Below are positions 36,364 to 45,998 of a DNA stretch of 64,000 bases, one piece after another. The stretch lies in NCBI GenBank assembly GCA_030682375.1, contig JAUXOL010000016.1, forward strand, positions 144,577 to 208,576, given 5' to 3'. Under the pieces are notes generated by a model. The model had not been told where the DNA came from. It saw only the letters and a program-made list of their open reading frames with translations, and did not search any database. The number at the start of each line of letters is the position of its first letter. Position 1 is the first letter of the stretch. The stretch comes from Gallionella sp. Lineage in GTDB: Bacteria; Pseudomonadota; Gammaproteobacteria; Burkholderiales; Gallionellaceae. The translations under genes and the position numbers were made by a program.

Positions 36364-37043
36364 TTCGCGCATTCGCGTTCCGCAGTGGTGAGGGCCACCT
36401 TGTCGCGCAAATACAGCGGCAACGCCTGCGAAGCATCCGCGCCCTCGCCCCACGCCAGACGCCGCGCCGCGAGGGCTGCGATCGCCGCGGCCTGCGGCAC
36501 GACGGTTCCGTCCACTCCGAGCAGTTGACCGGCATAGCGCACTTCCAGTGCCGTGCCGTTCACCGCGAATCCGCTGCCTGCGGCAAACCAGCCGTCTCCG
36601 GACAAGGCTGGCGCATCCTCCGGCTTGCACAGGCATGGCTCGCTCACCGCGATCCAGTCGTCGCCAGCTCTCTCGTAAGCTGCGTGATAGATCTCGCTCA
36701 TGCGCGCATCCAGCACCGCGATCACCTTGTCGTGTCCGGAGGCCTCGGCCAACGCCTCCAGCGTACAGACGCCGACCACCGGCAGGTTCGCCCCGAGGGC
36801 CAACCCCTGAGTCACGCCGCAGGCGATGCGCACACCGGTGAACGAGCCCGGCCCCATGCCGAACGCGATGGCATCCATGGCTTGCAGCTTGTGGCCGGTA
36901 GCCTGCAGCAGCTCGTCTATCATAGTCATCAGCCGTTCGGAATGCTTCTGCCCGACCGCCTCGCAGCGCGAAACGATTTCGCCGTCCTGCCAAAACGCGA
37001 CGGAGCAATATTCGGTGGAAGTTTCGAGAGCAAGAATTCGCAT
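36360..37043 (-). CDS. tsaB: tRNA N6-threonylcarbamoyladenosine biosynthesis protein TsaB
   Basis: The 227-residue ASKHA-fold protein begins [16 protein letters not shown] and has GMGPGSFTGVRIACGVTQGLA and VLDARMSEIYHAAYE, the TsaB hallmarks. It acts with TsaD and TsaE to make t6A in tRNA; tsaD and tsaE are outside this window. It overlaps ispF by 1 nt (TGATG) and rimI by 4 nt, so ispD-ispF-tsaB-rimI-UDG is one tight operon. Confidence 0.95.
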   Translation of the reverse strand: MRILALETSTEYCSVAFWQDGEIVSRCEAVGQKHSERLMTMIDELLQATGHKLQAMDAIAFGMGPGSFTGVRIACGVTQGLALGANLPVVGVCTLEALAEASGHDKVIAVLDARMSEIYHAAYERAGDDWIAVSEPCLCKPEDAPALSGDGWFAAGSGFAVNGTALEVRYAGQLLGVDGTVVPQAAAIAALAARRLAWGEGADASQALPLYLRDKVALTTAERECAK

Positions 37044-37516
37044 CAGTCCGCCAACAGCAATACCACGGCCTGCGCCGCGATGCCCTCTCCACGCCCGGTG
37101 TAGCCCAGCTTTTCGGTGGTGGTCGCCTTCACGTTGACCGCGCTCTTCTCGATGCGCAGGTCGGCGGCGATGTTGGCGACCATCTGGGCGATATGCGGGG
37201 CCATCTTCGGTGCTTGCGCGATGATGGTCGCATCCACATTGGCGACGCGATAGCCCTGTGCGCGCACCAGATGCAGCGTCTCTCGCAGCAGGATGCGGCT
37301 GTCGATGTTCTTGAACTTCGCGTCGGTGTCGGAAAAATGTTTGCCGATGTCGCCCAGCGCCGCCGCGCCCAACAGCGCGTCGCAGATCGCGTGCAGCAGC
37401 ACGTCCGCATCGGAATGCCCGAGCAACCCTTTTTCATGGGGAATATCTACCCCGCCGACGATGAGCTTGCGCCCTTCCACCAGTTGATGGACGTCGAATC
37501 CCTGTCCGATACGCAT
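37043..37516 (-). CDS. ispF: 2-C-methyl-D-erythritol 2,4-cyclodiphosphate synthase
   Basis: The 157-residue IspF of the MEP isoprenoid pathway begins [12 protein letters not shown], with Asp and His zinc ligands in this motif. It also has [29 protein letters not shown] (split here only by my quoting) in the form [10 protein letters not shown], and a C-terminal [13 protein letters not shown]. The start 37516 follows the ispD stop by 2 bp. The longer open frame across ispD in this frame is an artefact. Confidence 0.96.
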   Translation of the reverse strand: MRIGQGFDVHQLVEGRKLIVGGVDIPHEKGLLGHSDADVLLHAICDALLGAAALGDIGKHFSDTDAKFKNIDSRILLRETLHLVRAQGYRVANVDATIIAQAPKMAPHIAQMVANIAADLRIEKSAVNVKATTTEKLGYTGRGEGIAAQAVVLLLAD

Positions 37517-37518
37517 GA

Positions 37519-38199
37519 TTATTTTCCTTGTTGTAGCAGCAACTCCGCGAGCAGCAAATCCTGCGGATAAGTCACCTTGAAGTTGGTCGATTCGCTCGCC
37601 ACCAGTTTGGGTTGCAGGCCCAGCGCTTCGATCGCGGAAGCCTCGTCGGTCACCGCCTTGCATTGCTGCAGTGCCTGCATCAGCAAACCCGCGCGGAACA
37701 TCTGCGGTGTCTGCGCCTGCCAAAGACCCTCGCGCGGCTCGGTGCAATCGATGCGCTGCTGGCCGTCGGCGCGCTTCAGCGTATCCGCAACCGGCACCGC
37801 AAGGATGCCGCCGACCGCATCGTCGCGCAGTTCGGCGATCAGCTTCGCAAGATGCGCCTGCGTCAGGCAGGGACGCGCCGCATCGTGCACCAGCACCCAG
37901 TCGTCCGGCTCCAGCTCGGAGGCCAGCAAGCCGTTCGCCACACTCTCGGCGCGCGTCTCGCCGCCGCAATACAGCGGCTGCAGCTTCTCGCCGCAATGCG
38001 ACCAGTCGTAACCGTGGAACAGCGTGTCGTCAGGCGACAGCACGACGAACACCGTAGCGAGATCGGGACAGGCGCACAGCGTGGTCAGCGCATGCCAGAT
38101 CATCGGCTTGCCGGCGAGCGGGAGATATTGCTTCGGGCTTTCGTGTCCCATGCGCGCGCCGAAACCGGCGGCGGGGACTAAGGCGTGGAATTCGGACAT
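37519..38199 (-). CDS. ispD: 2-C-methyl-D-erythritol 4-phosphate cytidylyltransferase
   Basis: The 226-residue IspD activates MEP with CTP. Motifs: [19 protein letters not shown] (nucleotide-binding, Arg and Lys), [24 protein letters not shown] and [10 protein letters not shown]. It is the first gene of the operon ispD-ispF-tsaB-rimI-UDG and is divergent from mfd, with a 68-bp gap that carries the mfd -10 box. Confidence 0.96.
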   Translation of the reverse strand: MSEFHALVPAAGFGARMGHESPKQYLPLAGKPMIWHALTTLCACPDLATVFVVLSPDDTLFHGYDWSHCGEKLQPLYCGGETRAESVANGLLASELEPDDWVLVHDAARPCLTQAHLAKLIAELRDDAVGGILAVPVADTLKRADGQQRIDCTEPREGLWQAQTPQMFRAGLLMQALQQCKAVTDEASAIEALGLQPKLVASESTNFKVTYPQDLLLAELLLQQGK

Positions 38200-38234
38200 G
38201 GCCGCGATTGTAAATGAAAGCTTTACGCTTGGCT

Positions 38235-38240
38235 TATAAT
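38235..38240 (+). promoter_or_regulatory. Candidate -10 box for mfd
   Basis: A consensus TATAAT lies 28 bp upstream of the mfd ATG, in the ispD-mfd divergent gap. No good -35 sits at 16-18 bp; TTGTAA at 38208-38213 is 21 bp away. The call rests on the -10 match and position only. Confidence 0.35.
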
Positions 38241-38267
38241 GCGCGCCTTTGTTGCAGGCCGTTCCCG

Positions 38268-41200
38268 ATGCTGTTTACCTCCAAACATTCCCGTCCGCGC
38301 TACACCCTGCTGCAAGGCTCTTCCGATGCGCTGGGGCTGGCGCAACTCGCGGCGACGAAATCGCCGCTGGTCGTCATCGCCGCGAACGCGCTGGAGGCGC
38401 AGCGGCTGGTCGACGAGATACCGTTCTTCGACCCGAAACTGCGCGTGCACCTACTGCCGGACTGGGAGACGCTGCCCTACGATCATTTCTCGCCGCATCA
38501 GGACCTGATCTCGGAACGACTGGCGACTTTGCACCATATCCGCAGCGGCTCGTCCGATGTGATCGTCGTGCCTATCACCACCGCGCTGTACCCGCTGCCG
38601 CCGGTGTCCTACCTCGCGGCCTACACCTTCTTCCTGAAGAAGGGCGAGACGTTGAGCCTCGACGCCTTCCGCCAGCAGATGACGCTGGCCGGTTACAACC
38701 ATGTTCAACAGGTGCTGACCCCCGGCGAATACTGCGTGCGCGGCGGCATCATCGACCTGTTCGCGATGGGCAGCGTGCTGCCCTACCGCATCGACCTGTT
38801 CGACGACGAGATCGAGACCATCGCCAGTTTCGACGTGGACACCCAGCGCACGCTGTACCCGGTGCCGGAGATACGCATGCTGCCGGCGCGCGAGTTCCCG
38901 CTGGACGACAAGGGCCAGGCAACCTTCCGCCAGAACTTCCGCGAGCGCTTCGAGGGCGATCCGTCCAAGTCGCGCATCTACAAAGACGTCAGCAAGGGCA
39001 TCGCGCCTTCCGGCATCGAGTACTACCTGCCGCTGTTCTTCGACAAGACCGCAACGCTGTTCGACTACCTGCCGAGCGATGCGACGCTATGCCTGCATCA
39101 CGACATCGACGACGCCATCGCCACCTTCGGCAAGGATGCCGCCTCGCGCTACAACCTGCTGCGCGGCGACCCGCAACGGCCGCTGCTGGAGCCGAAGGAA
39201 CTGTTCCTCGATGCCGAGCAATTCTTCGTCCGCGCGAAGGAGTTCGCGCGCATCGACATACTCGAAACGTCCGTAGGAGCGAGCCATGCTCGCGACATGG
39301 CACCAGGTCGCGAGCATGGCTCGCTCCTACAAGACCCGGCTGGAGGTAAAAACCTGACCCCCTGCCCCACCGCCGCGATCCCGCCCATCTCTGTGGACCG
39401 CCGCGCGGAAGTCCCCACGCAAAAGTTCGATGACTTCCTGAAGAGCTACGAAGGCCGCGTGCTGCTGCTGACCGACAGCCTCGGGCGACGCGAGCTGGTC
39501 TCCGGCTACCTGAAGGAATACGGCCTGACGCCCGAGGTTTGCGAAGACTACGCAGGATTCCTCGCTGGCAAGAAGAAGTTCATGCTGGGCGTCGGCCCGC
39601 TGCAGAACGGCTTCCTGCTGACAGAAGACAAGCTCGCCATCGTCACCGAGACCGAGCTGTATGCGGCGCAACCGCGCAGCCGCGCGGCGCGCGCGGCGAA
39701 GAAGAGCAACGTCGAGGGCATGCTGCGCGACCTGTCCGAACTCAAGGTCGGCGACCCGGTGGTGCACGAGCAGCACGGCATCGCGCGCTATCAGGGGCTG
39801 GTTAACCTGGACCTCGGCGAGGGCGAAAACGAATTCCTGCTGCTGGTATACGCGGGCGAGGACAAGCTCTACGTGCCCGTCGCGCAACTGCACGTCATCA
39901 GCCGCTACAGCGGCGGCGCAGCGGACACCGCTCCGTTGCACAAGCTGGGCAGCGGAGCATGGGACAAAGCCAAGCGCCGCGCCATGCAGCAGGTGCGCGA
40001 CACCGCGGCCGAGCTGCTGAACCTGTATGCACAGCGCGCGACCCGCAAGGGGCATCAATTCAAGCTGACGCCGCACGACTACGAGGCGTTCGCCGCCGGC
40101 TTCGGTTTCGAGGAGACGCCCGACCAGGCAGCCGCCATCGAGGCGGTGGTCGCCGACCTTCAATCCGGCAAGCCCATGGATAGGCTGGTGTGCGGCGATG
40201 TCGGCTTCGGAAAGACCGAAGTTGCACTCAGGGCAGCATTCGTCGCGGCGATGGACGGCAAGCAGGTCGCGGTGCTGGTGCCGACCACGCTGCTGGCCGA
40301 ACAGCATTTCCAGAACTTCTCGAACCGCTTCTCCGACCTGCCGGTGAAGCTGGCCGAGCTGTCGCGCTTCCGCTCCGCGAAGGAAACCACGCAGGCGCTG
40401 AAGGACTTGGCGGACGGCAAACTGGACATCGTCATCGGCACGCACAAGCTGATCCAGAAGGATGTGAAATTCAAAAATCTCGGCCTCGTCATCATCGACG
40501 AAGAGCACCGTTTCGGCGTGCAGCAGAAGGAAAGACTGAAGGCGCTGCGCGCCGAAGTGGACGTGCTGACGCTGACCGCGACACCGATCCCGCGTACGCT
40601 GGCGATGTCGCTGGAAGGACTGCGCGACTTCTCGGTGATCGCCACCGCGCCGCAGCGACGATTGTCGATCAAGACCTTCGTCGCGCAGGCCGACAACGGC
40701 GTGATCCGCGAAGCGGTGCTGCGCGAACTCAAGCGCGGCGGCCAGGTGTATTTCCTGCACAACGAGGTCGAGACCATCAACAACGTGGCCGAGAGGCTGA
40801 CCACGCTGCTGCCCGAGGCCAGCATACGCATCGCGCACGGTCAGATGGGCGAGCGCGATCTGGAGTCGGTGATGCGCGACTTCACCCACCAGCGATTCAA
40901 CGTGCTGCTGTGCACCACCATCATCGAAACCGGCATCGACGTGCCGACCGCGAACACCATCATCATGAACCGCGCCGACCGCTTCGGCCTCGCGCAACTG
41001 CACCAGCTACGAGGCCGCGTCGGCCGCTCACACCACCAGGCCTACGCCTATCTGCTGGTCGAGACCGAAGCGCTGACCGCGCAGGCGAAGAAGCGGCTGG
41101 AGGCGATCCAGGCGATGGAGCAACTGGGCAGCGGCTTCTACCTCGCGATGCACGACTTGGAGATCCGCGGCGCGGGCGAAGTGCTCGGCGAATCGCAGAG

Positions 41201-41738
41201 CGGCGAGATGCAGGAGATCGGCTTCAGCCTGTACACCGACATGCTGAATTCCGCGATCAGCTCGCTGCGCCAGGGCCGCGAACCCGACATGACCCACCCC
41301 TTGGGCGTCACCACCGAAATCAACCTGCACAGCCCGGCCCTGCTGCCGAACGACTACTGCGGTGACATCCACCAGCGACTGGTGATCTACAAGCGGCTAG
41401 CGAACTGCGCGACACAGGATGATCTCGACGAGATGCACCAGGAACTGATAGACCGCTTCGGCCTGCTGCCCGAACCCGCCCAGACCCTGCTCGACAGCCA
41501 TCGCCTGCGCATCCTCGCCAAGCCCCTGGGCATCAGCAAACTGGACGCTTCAAGCGAAGCCATCGTCATCCAGTTCATCCCCAACCCGCCGATAGACCCG
41601 ATGAAGATCATCACCCTGATCCAGAGCCGGCGCTACGTGAAGATGTCGGGACAAGACAAGTTGAGGATAGAACTGAAGCACGAGGACCTGAAGCAGCGGG
41701 TGATGGCGATCGTGAATTTCCTCAAGGAATTGGGCTGA
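38268..41738 (+). CDS. mfd: Transcription-repair coupling factor Mfd
   Basis: The 1156-residue Mfd removes RNA polymerase stalled at lesions and recruits UvrA. In order: UvrB-like N-terminal domains (about 1-330), an RNA-polymerase-interaction domain (about 480-550, [13 protein letters not shown] and ELYVPV-like LYVPVAQLH), the translocase with [12 protein letters not shown] (Walker A), [10 protein letters not shown] (Walker B), TATPIPRT and the TRG-type [15 protein letters not shown], and a C-terminal regulatory domain. Start 38268 ([10 protein letters not shown]) fits the family; 18 further upstream codons lack support. Residues 336-355 (from VGASHARDM) are encoded by a palindromic repeat inserted in frame in a poorly conserved linker. 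The frame is otherwise intact. Confidence 0.95.
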   Translation: MLFTSKHSRPRYTLLQGSSDALGLAQLAATKSPLVVIAANALEAQRLVDEIPFFDPKLRVHLLPDWETLPYDHFSPHQDLISERLATLHHIRSGSSDVIVVPITTALYPLPPVSYLAAYTFFLKKGETLSLDAFRQQMTLAGYNHVQQVLTPGEYCVRGGIIDLFAMGSVLPYRIDLFDDEIETIASFDVDTQRTLYPVPEIRMLPAREFPLDDKGQATFRQNFRERFEGDPSKSRIYKDVSKGIAPSGIEYYLPLFFDKTATLFDYLPSDATLCLHHDIDDAIATFGKDAASRYNLLRGDPQRPLLEPKELFLDAEQFFVRAKEFARIDILETSVGASHARDMAPGREHGSLLQDPAGGKNLTPCPTAAIPPISVDRRAEVPTQKFDDFLKSYEGRVLLLTDSLGRRELVSGYLKEYGLTPEVCEDYAGFLAGKKKFMLGVGPLQNGFLLTEDKLAIVTETELYAAQPRSRAARAAKKSNVEGMLRDLSELKVGDPVVHEQHGIARYQGLVNLDLGEGENEFLLLVYAGEDKLYVPVAQLHVISRYSGGAADTAPLHKLGSGAWDKAKRRAMQQVRDTAAELLNLYAQRATRKGHQFKLTPHDYEAFAAGFGFEETPDQAAAIEAVVADLQSGKPMDRLVCGDVGFGKTEVALRAAFVAAMDGKQVAVLVPTTLLAEQHFQNFSNRFSDLPVKLAELSRFRSAKETTQALKDLADGKLDIVIGTHKLIQKDVKFKNLGLVIIDEEHRFGVQQKERLKALRAEVDVLTLTATPIPRTLAMSLEGLRDFSVIATAPQRRLSIKTFVAQADNGVIREAVLRELKRGGQVYFLHNEVETINNVAERLTTLLPEASIRIAHGQMGERDLESVMRDFTHQRFNVLLCTTIIETGIDVPTANTIIMNRADRFGLAQLHQLRGRVGRSHHQAYAYLLVETEALTAQAKKRLEAIQAMEQLGSGFYLAMHDLEIRGAGEVLGESQSGEMQEIGFSLYTDMLNSAISSLRQGREPDMTHPLGVTTEINLHSPALLPNDYCGDIHQRLVIYKRLANCATQDDLDEMHQELIDRFGLLPEPAQTLLDSHRLRILAKPLGISKLDASSEAIVIQFIPNPPIDPMKIITLIQSRRYVKMSGQDKLRIELKHEDLKQRVMAIVNFLKELG
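39273..39330. repeat. GTAGGAGCGAGCCATGCTCGCG palindromic repeat inside mfd, copy 2
   Basis: A 58-bp palindrome (GTAGGAGCGAGCCATGCT with AGCATGGCTCGCTCCTAC) lies entirely inside the mfd reading frame, encoding [19 protein letters not shown]. It is the same family and length as the intergenic element at 14917-14974. Just downstream a non-conserved stretch (through about 39360, including AAACCTGACCCC) may be further insertion-derived sequence. Confidence 0.88.
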
Positions 41739-42123
41739 GGCCTATCGCTGATAGAAGGGGCACTATTCGGCCATAGCGGAACTGCAAAGTGTGTCGGTTA
41801 AATGCCTGCTGCGCGCGCGATAGCGGACGTAAGGGGAGCGACTTCAAGGGAGGTGCCAGTCATTAGCGTGGCAAGAAAGCAGACAGGGCTGAGGGCAGGC
41901 AAAAAGCGTAGGTTGCCCACCGTTCAGTTCAGCGTGGGCATGCCCTTGGTCTTTGCCCACATGGCTGTTGCAGCGGAGTCAACCATACTTCAAGCTAATA
42001 ACCCAGCCAGAGTGAGAACAGTGCGGAATAAATATCGGCCTTGTGCCCCAGTTATGCCCCGAATTCAGCTGCTGAGCGACAGCAAACACTGTTGCCCACT
42101 TCCGCGATTCAGCGAGGCAAGGG
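41739..42123. other. 385-bp gap with no supported gene
   Basis: The stretch between the mfd stop and the end of the PIN-domain gene looks less GC-rich than its surroundings. An open frame at 41802-42152 (+, 116 codons) crosses into the 3' end of the next gene; it has no recognisable motif, no ribosome-binding site and a composition unlike a folded protein, so I do not call it. No terminator hairpin, tRNA or integrase motif is visible. It may be decayed foreign DNA marking an island boundary. Confidence 0.5.
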
Positions 42124-44136
42124 TTACTGCTGGTCTGTCCGCCCAAGATTGAGCACATGATGTTCCGGCATCGCGAGGGTGGCATCCGCGAAATCTGGCA
42201 AATTCATTTGAATGTCCAATCCCCACGCCGGAATAGCATAATTTCCACACAACTCTGTTTTGATGCGTTTCGCAGAGTATCCCCTAATAAACCATAATCG
42301 ATTTAACAACTGCGCATCGGGCGGCACCGCACGTAGCCTTTCTTCCCCGCAAAATTTCACGGATTGAAGCTCCACCGTTCCTACCGTCCCTCCCTCGCCA
42401 GCTACTTCTGCAACAGTAATCTCCAAGATCAACGGAACAGTATCACCAGGCTTGAATGGAAGAAGAGAATCGTAAGGGGCTAAATGGGAGAGTAACGAAT
42501 CGCGGCTCTGCTGATACCTTGGTTTTGTCACCTCACGCATTATCTGATCCATATGCGTCGCCTTTGGGTGACGGCGAAAAGTCCCGTCTGAGGTGAAATA
42601 TACTTCAAACAGCATGCCGCTCAGCAAATGATTGGCAGTCTGCTCGGGAAATCGCGAAAGCTCTATGTCAAGATTTTTCAGGAACTCCAAGGCCTTTTGT
42701 GCATTTCCACATGCAGCCTGATATACGTTTCGCCCAAGCACAAACCACTGCCCCGGCTCAAACGGCTCATCCCTGAATTCTTTTAGCATCTGGAAGCTGG
42801 GATTCTGCGTGTACCAGTTATGCGAACGTAACGCTCGGATTGCATCGTTAATCGCACTTGGAGCGTCGTCCTCGTATGCGCCATCGCGAAGAGCATCTGG
42901 CGGGTATTCGAAGCCAATAACATTGCCGGATGGTACCGCCGGCATTGCAGCAACGCTGCTTGCGGAAACAACTTGAGACTCCGCGCCCGTAACTGGCACT
43001 TGGGGAACCGCTGCACTATCAGAAATCTCAGGCGCGGCTATTGCTTGCTGGAAACTAAATGTTTCCGCTTCGGACATCGCCGCCGCCATTTCAACCAATG
43101 GCTCCTCTGCCGATGGCATCTTGATCTCTGGTGATTCCTCGCTTGACGTTGGCGTTTCTGGCGCCTCTGATTGATCTTCGCCCACGATTTGAATTGCCGA
43201 CGCTAAGTTTTCGAAGTCCTTCGGCCGAACAATTGACAGCGCCTTAACAAGCATTGGCAGGGTAGTAATGTGTAAGTTGTCGTGCGCCGCATATCTATGA
43301 AATTCAGCAACCAATCTAGGGTCTGGCAGTTTGATTACTGGATCTTTATTACTGACGCTAAATCTCTTTCCATTGTGTTCGCGCTCGCACTTTTGCGGTG
43401 CATACACCCAGTCTGGCTTTTCATCGTTTGTTACGAAAACCACCTGCCACGGAGAAGCGCCTTCGGCCTGAGATTTTTTTTCTTTCGATTTCTCCAATAT
43501 CTCATACCAGATAATTAGGTCCCCATGCTTGTTCTCGCCCTTTCCTGAGTCCTTGAAACCTGGCGGCAGTCGATGAGTAATGCGTGCTTCGCCTTCTGAT
43601 ACGGCCCTGGAACAGAGCTCCGCCAAATTTGAGTTCAGAACGTACTGGGAAAGGTTTGATGTGATCTCATGGTGCACGCTCCATGTATCAAACTGCTGAT
43701 TAAAAACCGATGTATATTTCTTTAGCCCTTCAATTGCCTCATCGAATTCTGCAAGATAAGTCTCACGTGTCCCGGATATACCAGTTTTTTTTAGACTATC
43801 CTCATCAACGAAAAGTCCCGCCGTCTCCATCAAGCCATTCAGCGAATTGAAAACTTGCTCAGGCCGCGCCGGGGCATATTCCGCAAGCTTTCCGCTTTTG
43901 AATTTAGCCAAATACTCATTGGCCGCCCATCCGGGAATGAACAGGCGTTTCTGATCCGTCCCCAAGTCATTGGCCCAGTTAAAAAGGTCTTTCCTGGCAG
44001 CGCCATGAAGCTTGTAGATATACGCGAGAATATTCGTATCAAGAAACACTAAAGTATTTGCATCTTCTACGGCCGCACCCAAGTCGTGAAGATATTCAGC
44101 TACCGTTCTGGGGAAAACGTGGAATCCAAGTCGCAT
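42124..44136 (-). CDS. PIN-like (PIN_8 type) nuclease-domain protein with unknown C-terminal half
   Basis: In this 670-residue protein, residues 28-300 fit the PIN-like domain family seen in phage-defence and toxin contexts. Acidic residues expected at a PIN active site are visible: D33 (VFLDTNILAYIY), E74 (PGWAANEYLAKF), D206 (KHGDLIIWYEIL) and D238 (VVFVTNDEKPDW). A low-complexity Ala/Pro/Glu/Ser linker (about 320-405) leads to a C-terminal region (405-670) with no motif I recognise. Likely metal-dependent RNase or DNase, inferred from the fold. Codon use and lower GC differ from its neighbours, and it stands alone between convergent housekeeping genes, which suggests transfer. No toxin-antitoxin partner is visible. 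Confidence 0.72.
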   Translation of the reverse strand: MRLGFHVFPRTVAEYLHDLGAAVEDANTLVFLDTNILAYIYKLHGAARKDLFNWANDLGTDQKRLFIPGWAANEYLAKFKSGKLAEYAPARPEQVFNSLNGLMETAGLFVDEDSLKKTGISGTRETYLAEFDEAIEGLKKYTSVFNQQFDTWSVHHEITSNLSQYVLNSNLAELCSRAVSEGEARITHRLPPGFKDSGKGENKHGDLIIWYEILEKSKEKKSQAEGASPWQVVFVTNDEKPDWVYAPQKCEREHNGKRFSVSNKDPVIKLPDPRLVAEFHRYAAHDNLHITTLPMLVKALSIVRPKDFENLASAIQIVGEDQSEAPETPTSSEESPEIKMPSAEEPLVEMAAAMSEAETFSFQQAIAAPEISDSAAVPQVPVTGAESQVVSASSVAAMPAVPSGNVIGFEYPPDALRDGAYEDDAPSAINDAIRALRSHNWYTQNPSFQMLKEFRDEPFEPGQWFVLGRNVYQAACGNAQKALEFLKNLDIELSRFPEQTANHLLSGMLFEVYFTSDGTFRRHPKATHMDQIMREVTKPRYQQSRDSLLSHLAPYDSLLPFKPGDTVPLILEITVAEVAGEGGTVGTVELQSVKFCGEERLRAVPPDAQLLNRLWFIRGYSAKRIKTELCGNYAIPAWGLDIQMNLPDFADATLAMPEHHVLNLGRTDQQ

Positions 44137-44153
44137 CAGCCGCCCTGCCTTTA

Positions 44154-44191
44154 TTTATGATGTAAATACCACATCGGGTCAATAATTATTG
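44154..44191 (-). promoter_or_regulatory. Candidate promoter with overlapping palindrome for the PIN-domain gene
   Basis: On the minus strand, TTGACC (44177-44182) and CATAAA (44154-44159) are 17 bp apart. A perfect 12-bp palindrome CAATAATTATTG (44180-44191) overlaps the -35. The predicted leader is only about 10 nt, which weakens the call. The palindrome would be a natural site for a regulator, but none is encoded nearby. Confidence 0.3.
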
Positions 44192-44523
44192 TCCATACAT
44201 TTTTTGCATTATATCGTCCCGACGACCACCGGCGCGGCTTCCACGTGATTGGATGAATCCATTACCCCAAAGGCATAACCGTCTCAACGTGCGCGTCATT
44301 TTTTCGAAGTACGAGGAAGAACCCCAGGACAGAGCGCCTGTTACGCTTCAGGATGTCAGAAGCCGCCCCCTTCTCGCTTGGATTGCGCCGGATGGATCCA
44401 AAACGTTCGGCGTACCGTGCTTCGCTTATTACGCCTGATGTCTGCTTCCGGTAAGATTGAACGACCGTTATCGAGCGCATTACTGACATTCCTGCCGGAC
44501 TCTGAAATAGTCCGCTTAGGCCG
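44192..44523. other. Non-coding stretch upstream of the PIN-domain gene
   Basis: About 330 bp without a supported gene. Small frames at 44253-44438 (+) and 44262-44489 (-) overlap each other on opposite strands, lack ribosome-binding sites and match no family I know. A TATAAT on the minus strand (44208-44213) has no -35 partner. The sequence appears to be island flank or decayed DNA. Confidence 0.45.
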
Positions 44524-44555
44524 AAAGGCGGACTCTTGGAGTCCGCCTTTATTTA
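44524..44555 (+). terminator. Rho-independent terminator-like hairpin
   Basis: AAAGGCGGAC (44524-44533) and GTCCGCCTTT (44541-44550) form a perfect 10-bp stem with a 7-nt loop, followed by ATTTAT on the plus strand. No recognised plus-strand gene precedes it, so it may be a relic of one, or may end transcription running in from mfd. On the minus strand it would be downstream of der. Confidence 0.6.
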
Positions 44556-44587
44556 TCGGCAGTCAGAAAATGGCATTCTGATCTACA

Positions 44588-45985
44588 TCAGCCCCACTTC
44601 TTGCGGCTGATGATGCGGGCGCGGTGGGCGCGGCGTTGCTCTTCTTCGGTCAGCACGCGCTTCTTGCCTTCGAAAGGATTCGCGCTGCTGTTGAACTGGA
44701 TCTTCAGCGGCGTGCCCTGCAGGCGGAACATCTCGCAGAACGCGCGCTCCAGATAACGCTGGTAGCTGGCCGGCACGTCATCCAAGCCGCTGCCGTGGAT
44801 GATGATGAGCGGCGGGTTGCTGCCGCCCTGGTGGGCGTAGCGCATCTTGGGACGGAAACGCGAACCCTTGGGCGGCTGCTGTTTCTCCAGCGCGGTCAGC
44901 AATGCGCGGGTGAGCTTGGGCGTCGGCAGCTTGATCATCGCGGCGGTGTAGGCCTCGTTGACCGAGACCAGCAGCTTGTCGATGCCGGTGCCGTTCAGCG
45001 CGGAGATGAAATGCAGCTTGGCGAAGCTGAGGAAGTGCAGCTTGCGCTCGATGTCGTTCTTGACAGTGTCGCGCTGGTGCGCGTCCAGACCGTCCCACTT
45101 ATTGACCGCCAGCACCAGTGCGCGGCCCGCTTGCAGCACGAAGTCGGCGACGTGGGCATCCTGCTCGGTGATCTGGTCGGCGCCGTCCACCACCAGCACG
45201 ACGACGTTGGCATCCTCGATGGCTTGCATGGTCTTGATCACCGAGAATTTCTCGACGGCTTCGTCAACCTTGCCGCGGCGGCGCACGCCGGCGGTGTCGA
45301 TGATGGTGTATTGCTTGCCATCGCGCTCGAAGTCGATGTAGATCGAGTCGCGCGTCGTACCCGGCTGGTCGAACGCGATCACGCGCTGTTCGCCCAAAAT
45401 GGCGTTCACCAATGTGGACTTGCCGACGTTGGGGCGGCCGACGATGGCGAGCTTGGGCTTCTGCTCTTCCTCGACCTTTTCTTCGCTCTCCAGCGGGAAA
45501 TTTTCCAGCGCGAGTTCGACCACTTCGGTCACGTTGTCGCCGTGCGCGGATGAGATCGGTATCGGCTCGCCCAGCCCCAGTTCGAAGAAGTCGACCGTCA
45601 CCTTGGAACGCTGCATGCCTTCGGCCTTGTTGACCAGCAACAGGATGGGCTTGCCGGTCTTGCGCAATTGCTCGGCGATGATCGCGTCCTGCGGCGTACA
45701 ACCCGCGCGGCCGTCCACCAGGAACAACACCGCATCGGCCTCGTCCACCGCCTGGCGGCTCTGCTTGGCCATCTCGTACAGGATGCCGTCTTTCGCGACC
45801 GGCTCCAGACCGCCGGTGTCCACCACCAGATAGGGGCGCTCGCCGACGCGGCCGCGGCCGTAGTGACGGTCGCGCGTCAGGCCGGGCAAGTCGGCGACCA
45901 GTGCATCGCGGCTGCGCGTGAGGCGATTGAACAACGTGGACTTGCCCACATTCGGACGACCAACTAAAACCAATGTAGGCAACAT
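44588..45985 (-). CDS. der: GTPase Der (EngA), ribosome assembly
   Basis: The 465-residue protein has two tandem GTPase domains, each with GRPNVGKST (residues 8-16 and about 185-193), DTGG/DTAG and NKAE/NKWD motifs, then a KH-like C-terminal domain ending in the basic [10 protein letters not shown]. It matures the 50S subunit. I chose start 45985 ([11 protein letters not shown]) because the first G-domain must begin there; an AAGGA lies upstream. It follows bamB by 13 bp in the conserved cluster. Confidence 0.97.
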   Translation of the reverse strand: MLPTLVLVGRPNVGKSTLFNRLTRSRDALVADLPGLTRDRHYGRGRVGERPYLVVDTGGLEPVAKDGILYEMAKQSRQAVDEADAVLFLVDGRAGCTPQDAIIAEQLRKTGKPILLLVNKAEGMQRSKVTVDFFELGLGEPIPISSAHGDNVTEVVELALENFPLESEEKVEEEQKPKLAIVGRPNVGKSTLVNAILGEQRVIAFDQPGTTRDSIYIDFERDGKQYTIIDTAGVRRRGKVDEAVEKFSVIKTMQAIEDANVVVLVVDGADQITEQDAHVADFVLQAGRALVLAVNKWDGLDAHQRDTVKNDIERKLHFLSFAKLHFISALNGTGIDKLLVSVNEAYTAAMIKLPTPKLTRALLTALEKQQPPKGSRFRPKMRYAHQGGSNPPLIIIHGSGLDDVPASYQRYLERAFCEMFRLQGTPLKIQFNSSANPFEGKKRVLTEEEQRRAHRARIISRKKWG

Positions 45986-45998
45986 TCTTAAATTTTCC

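Noticed and set aside
41802-42152. 116-codon plus-strand open frame between mfd and the PIN gene
   Set aside because: No motif or ribosome-binding site, and it runs into the 3' end of the PIN gene.
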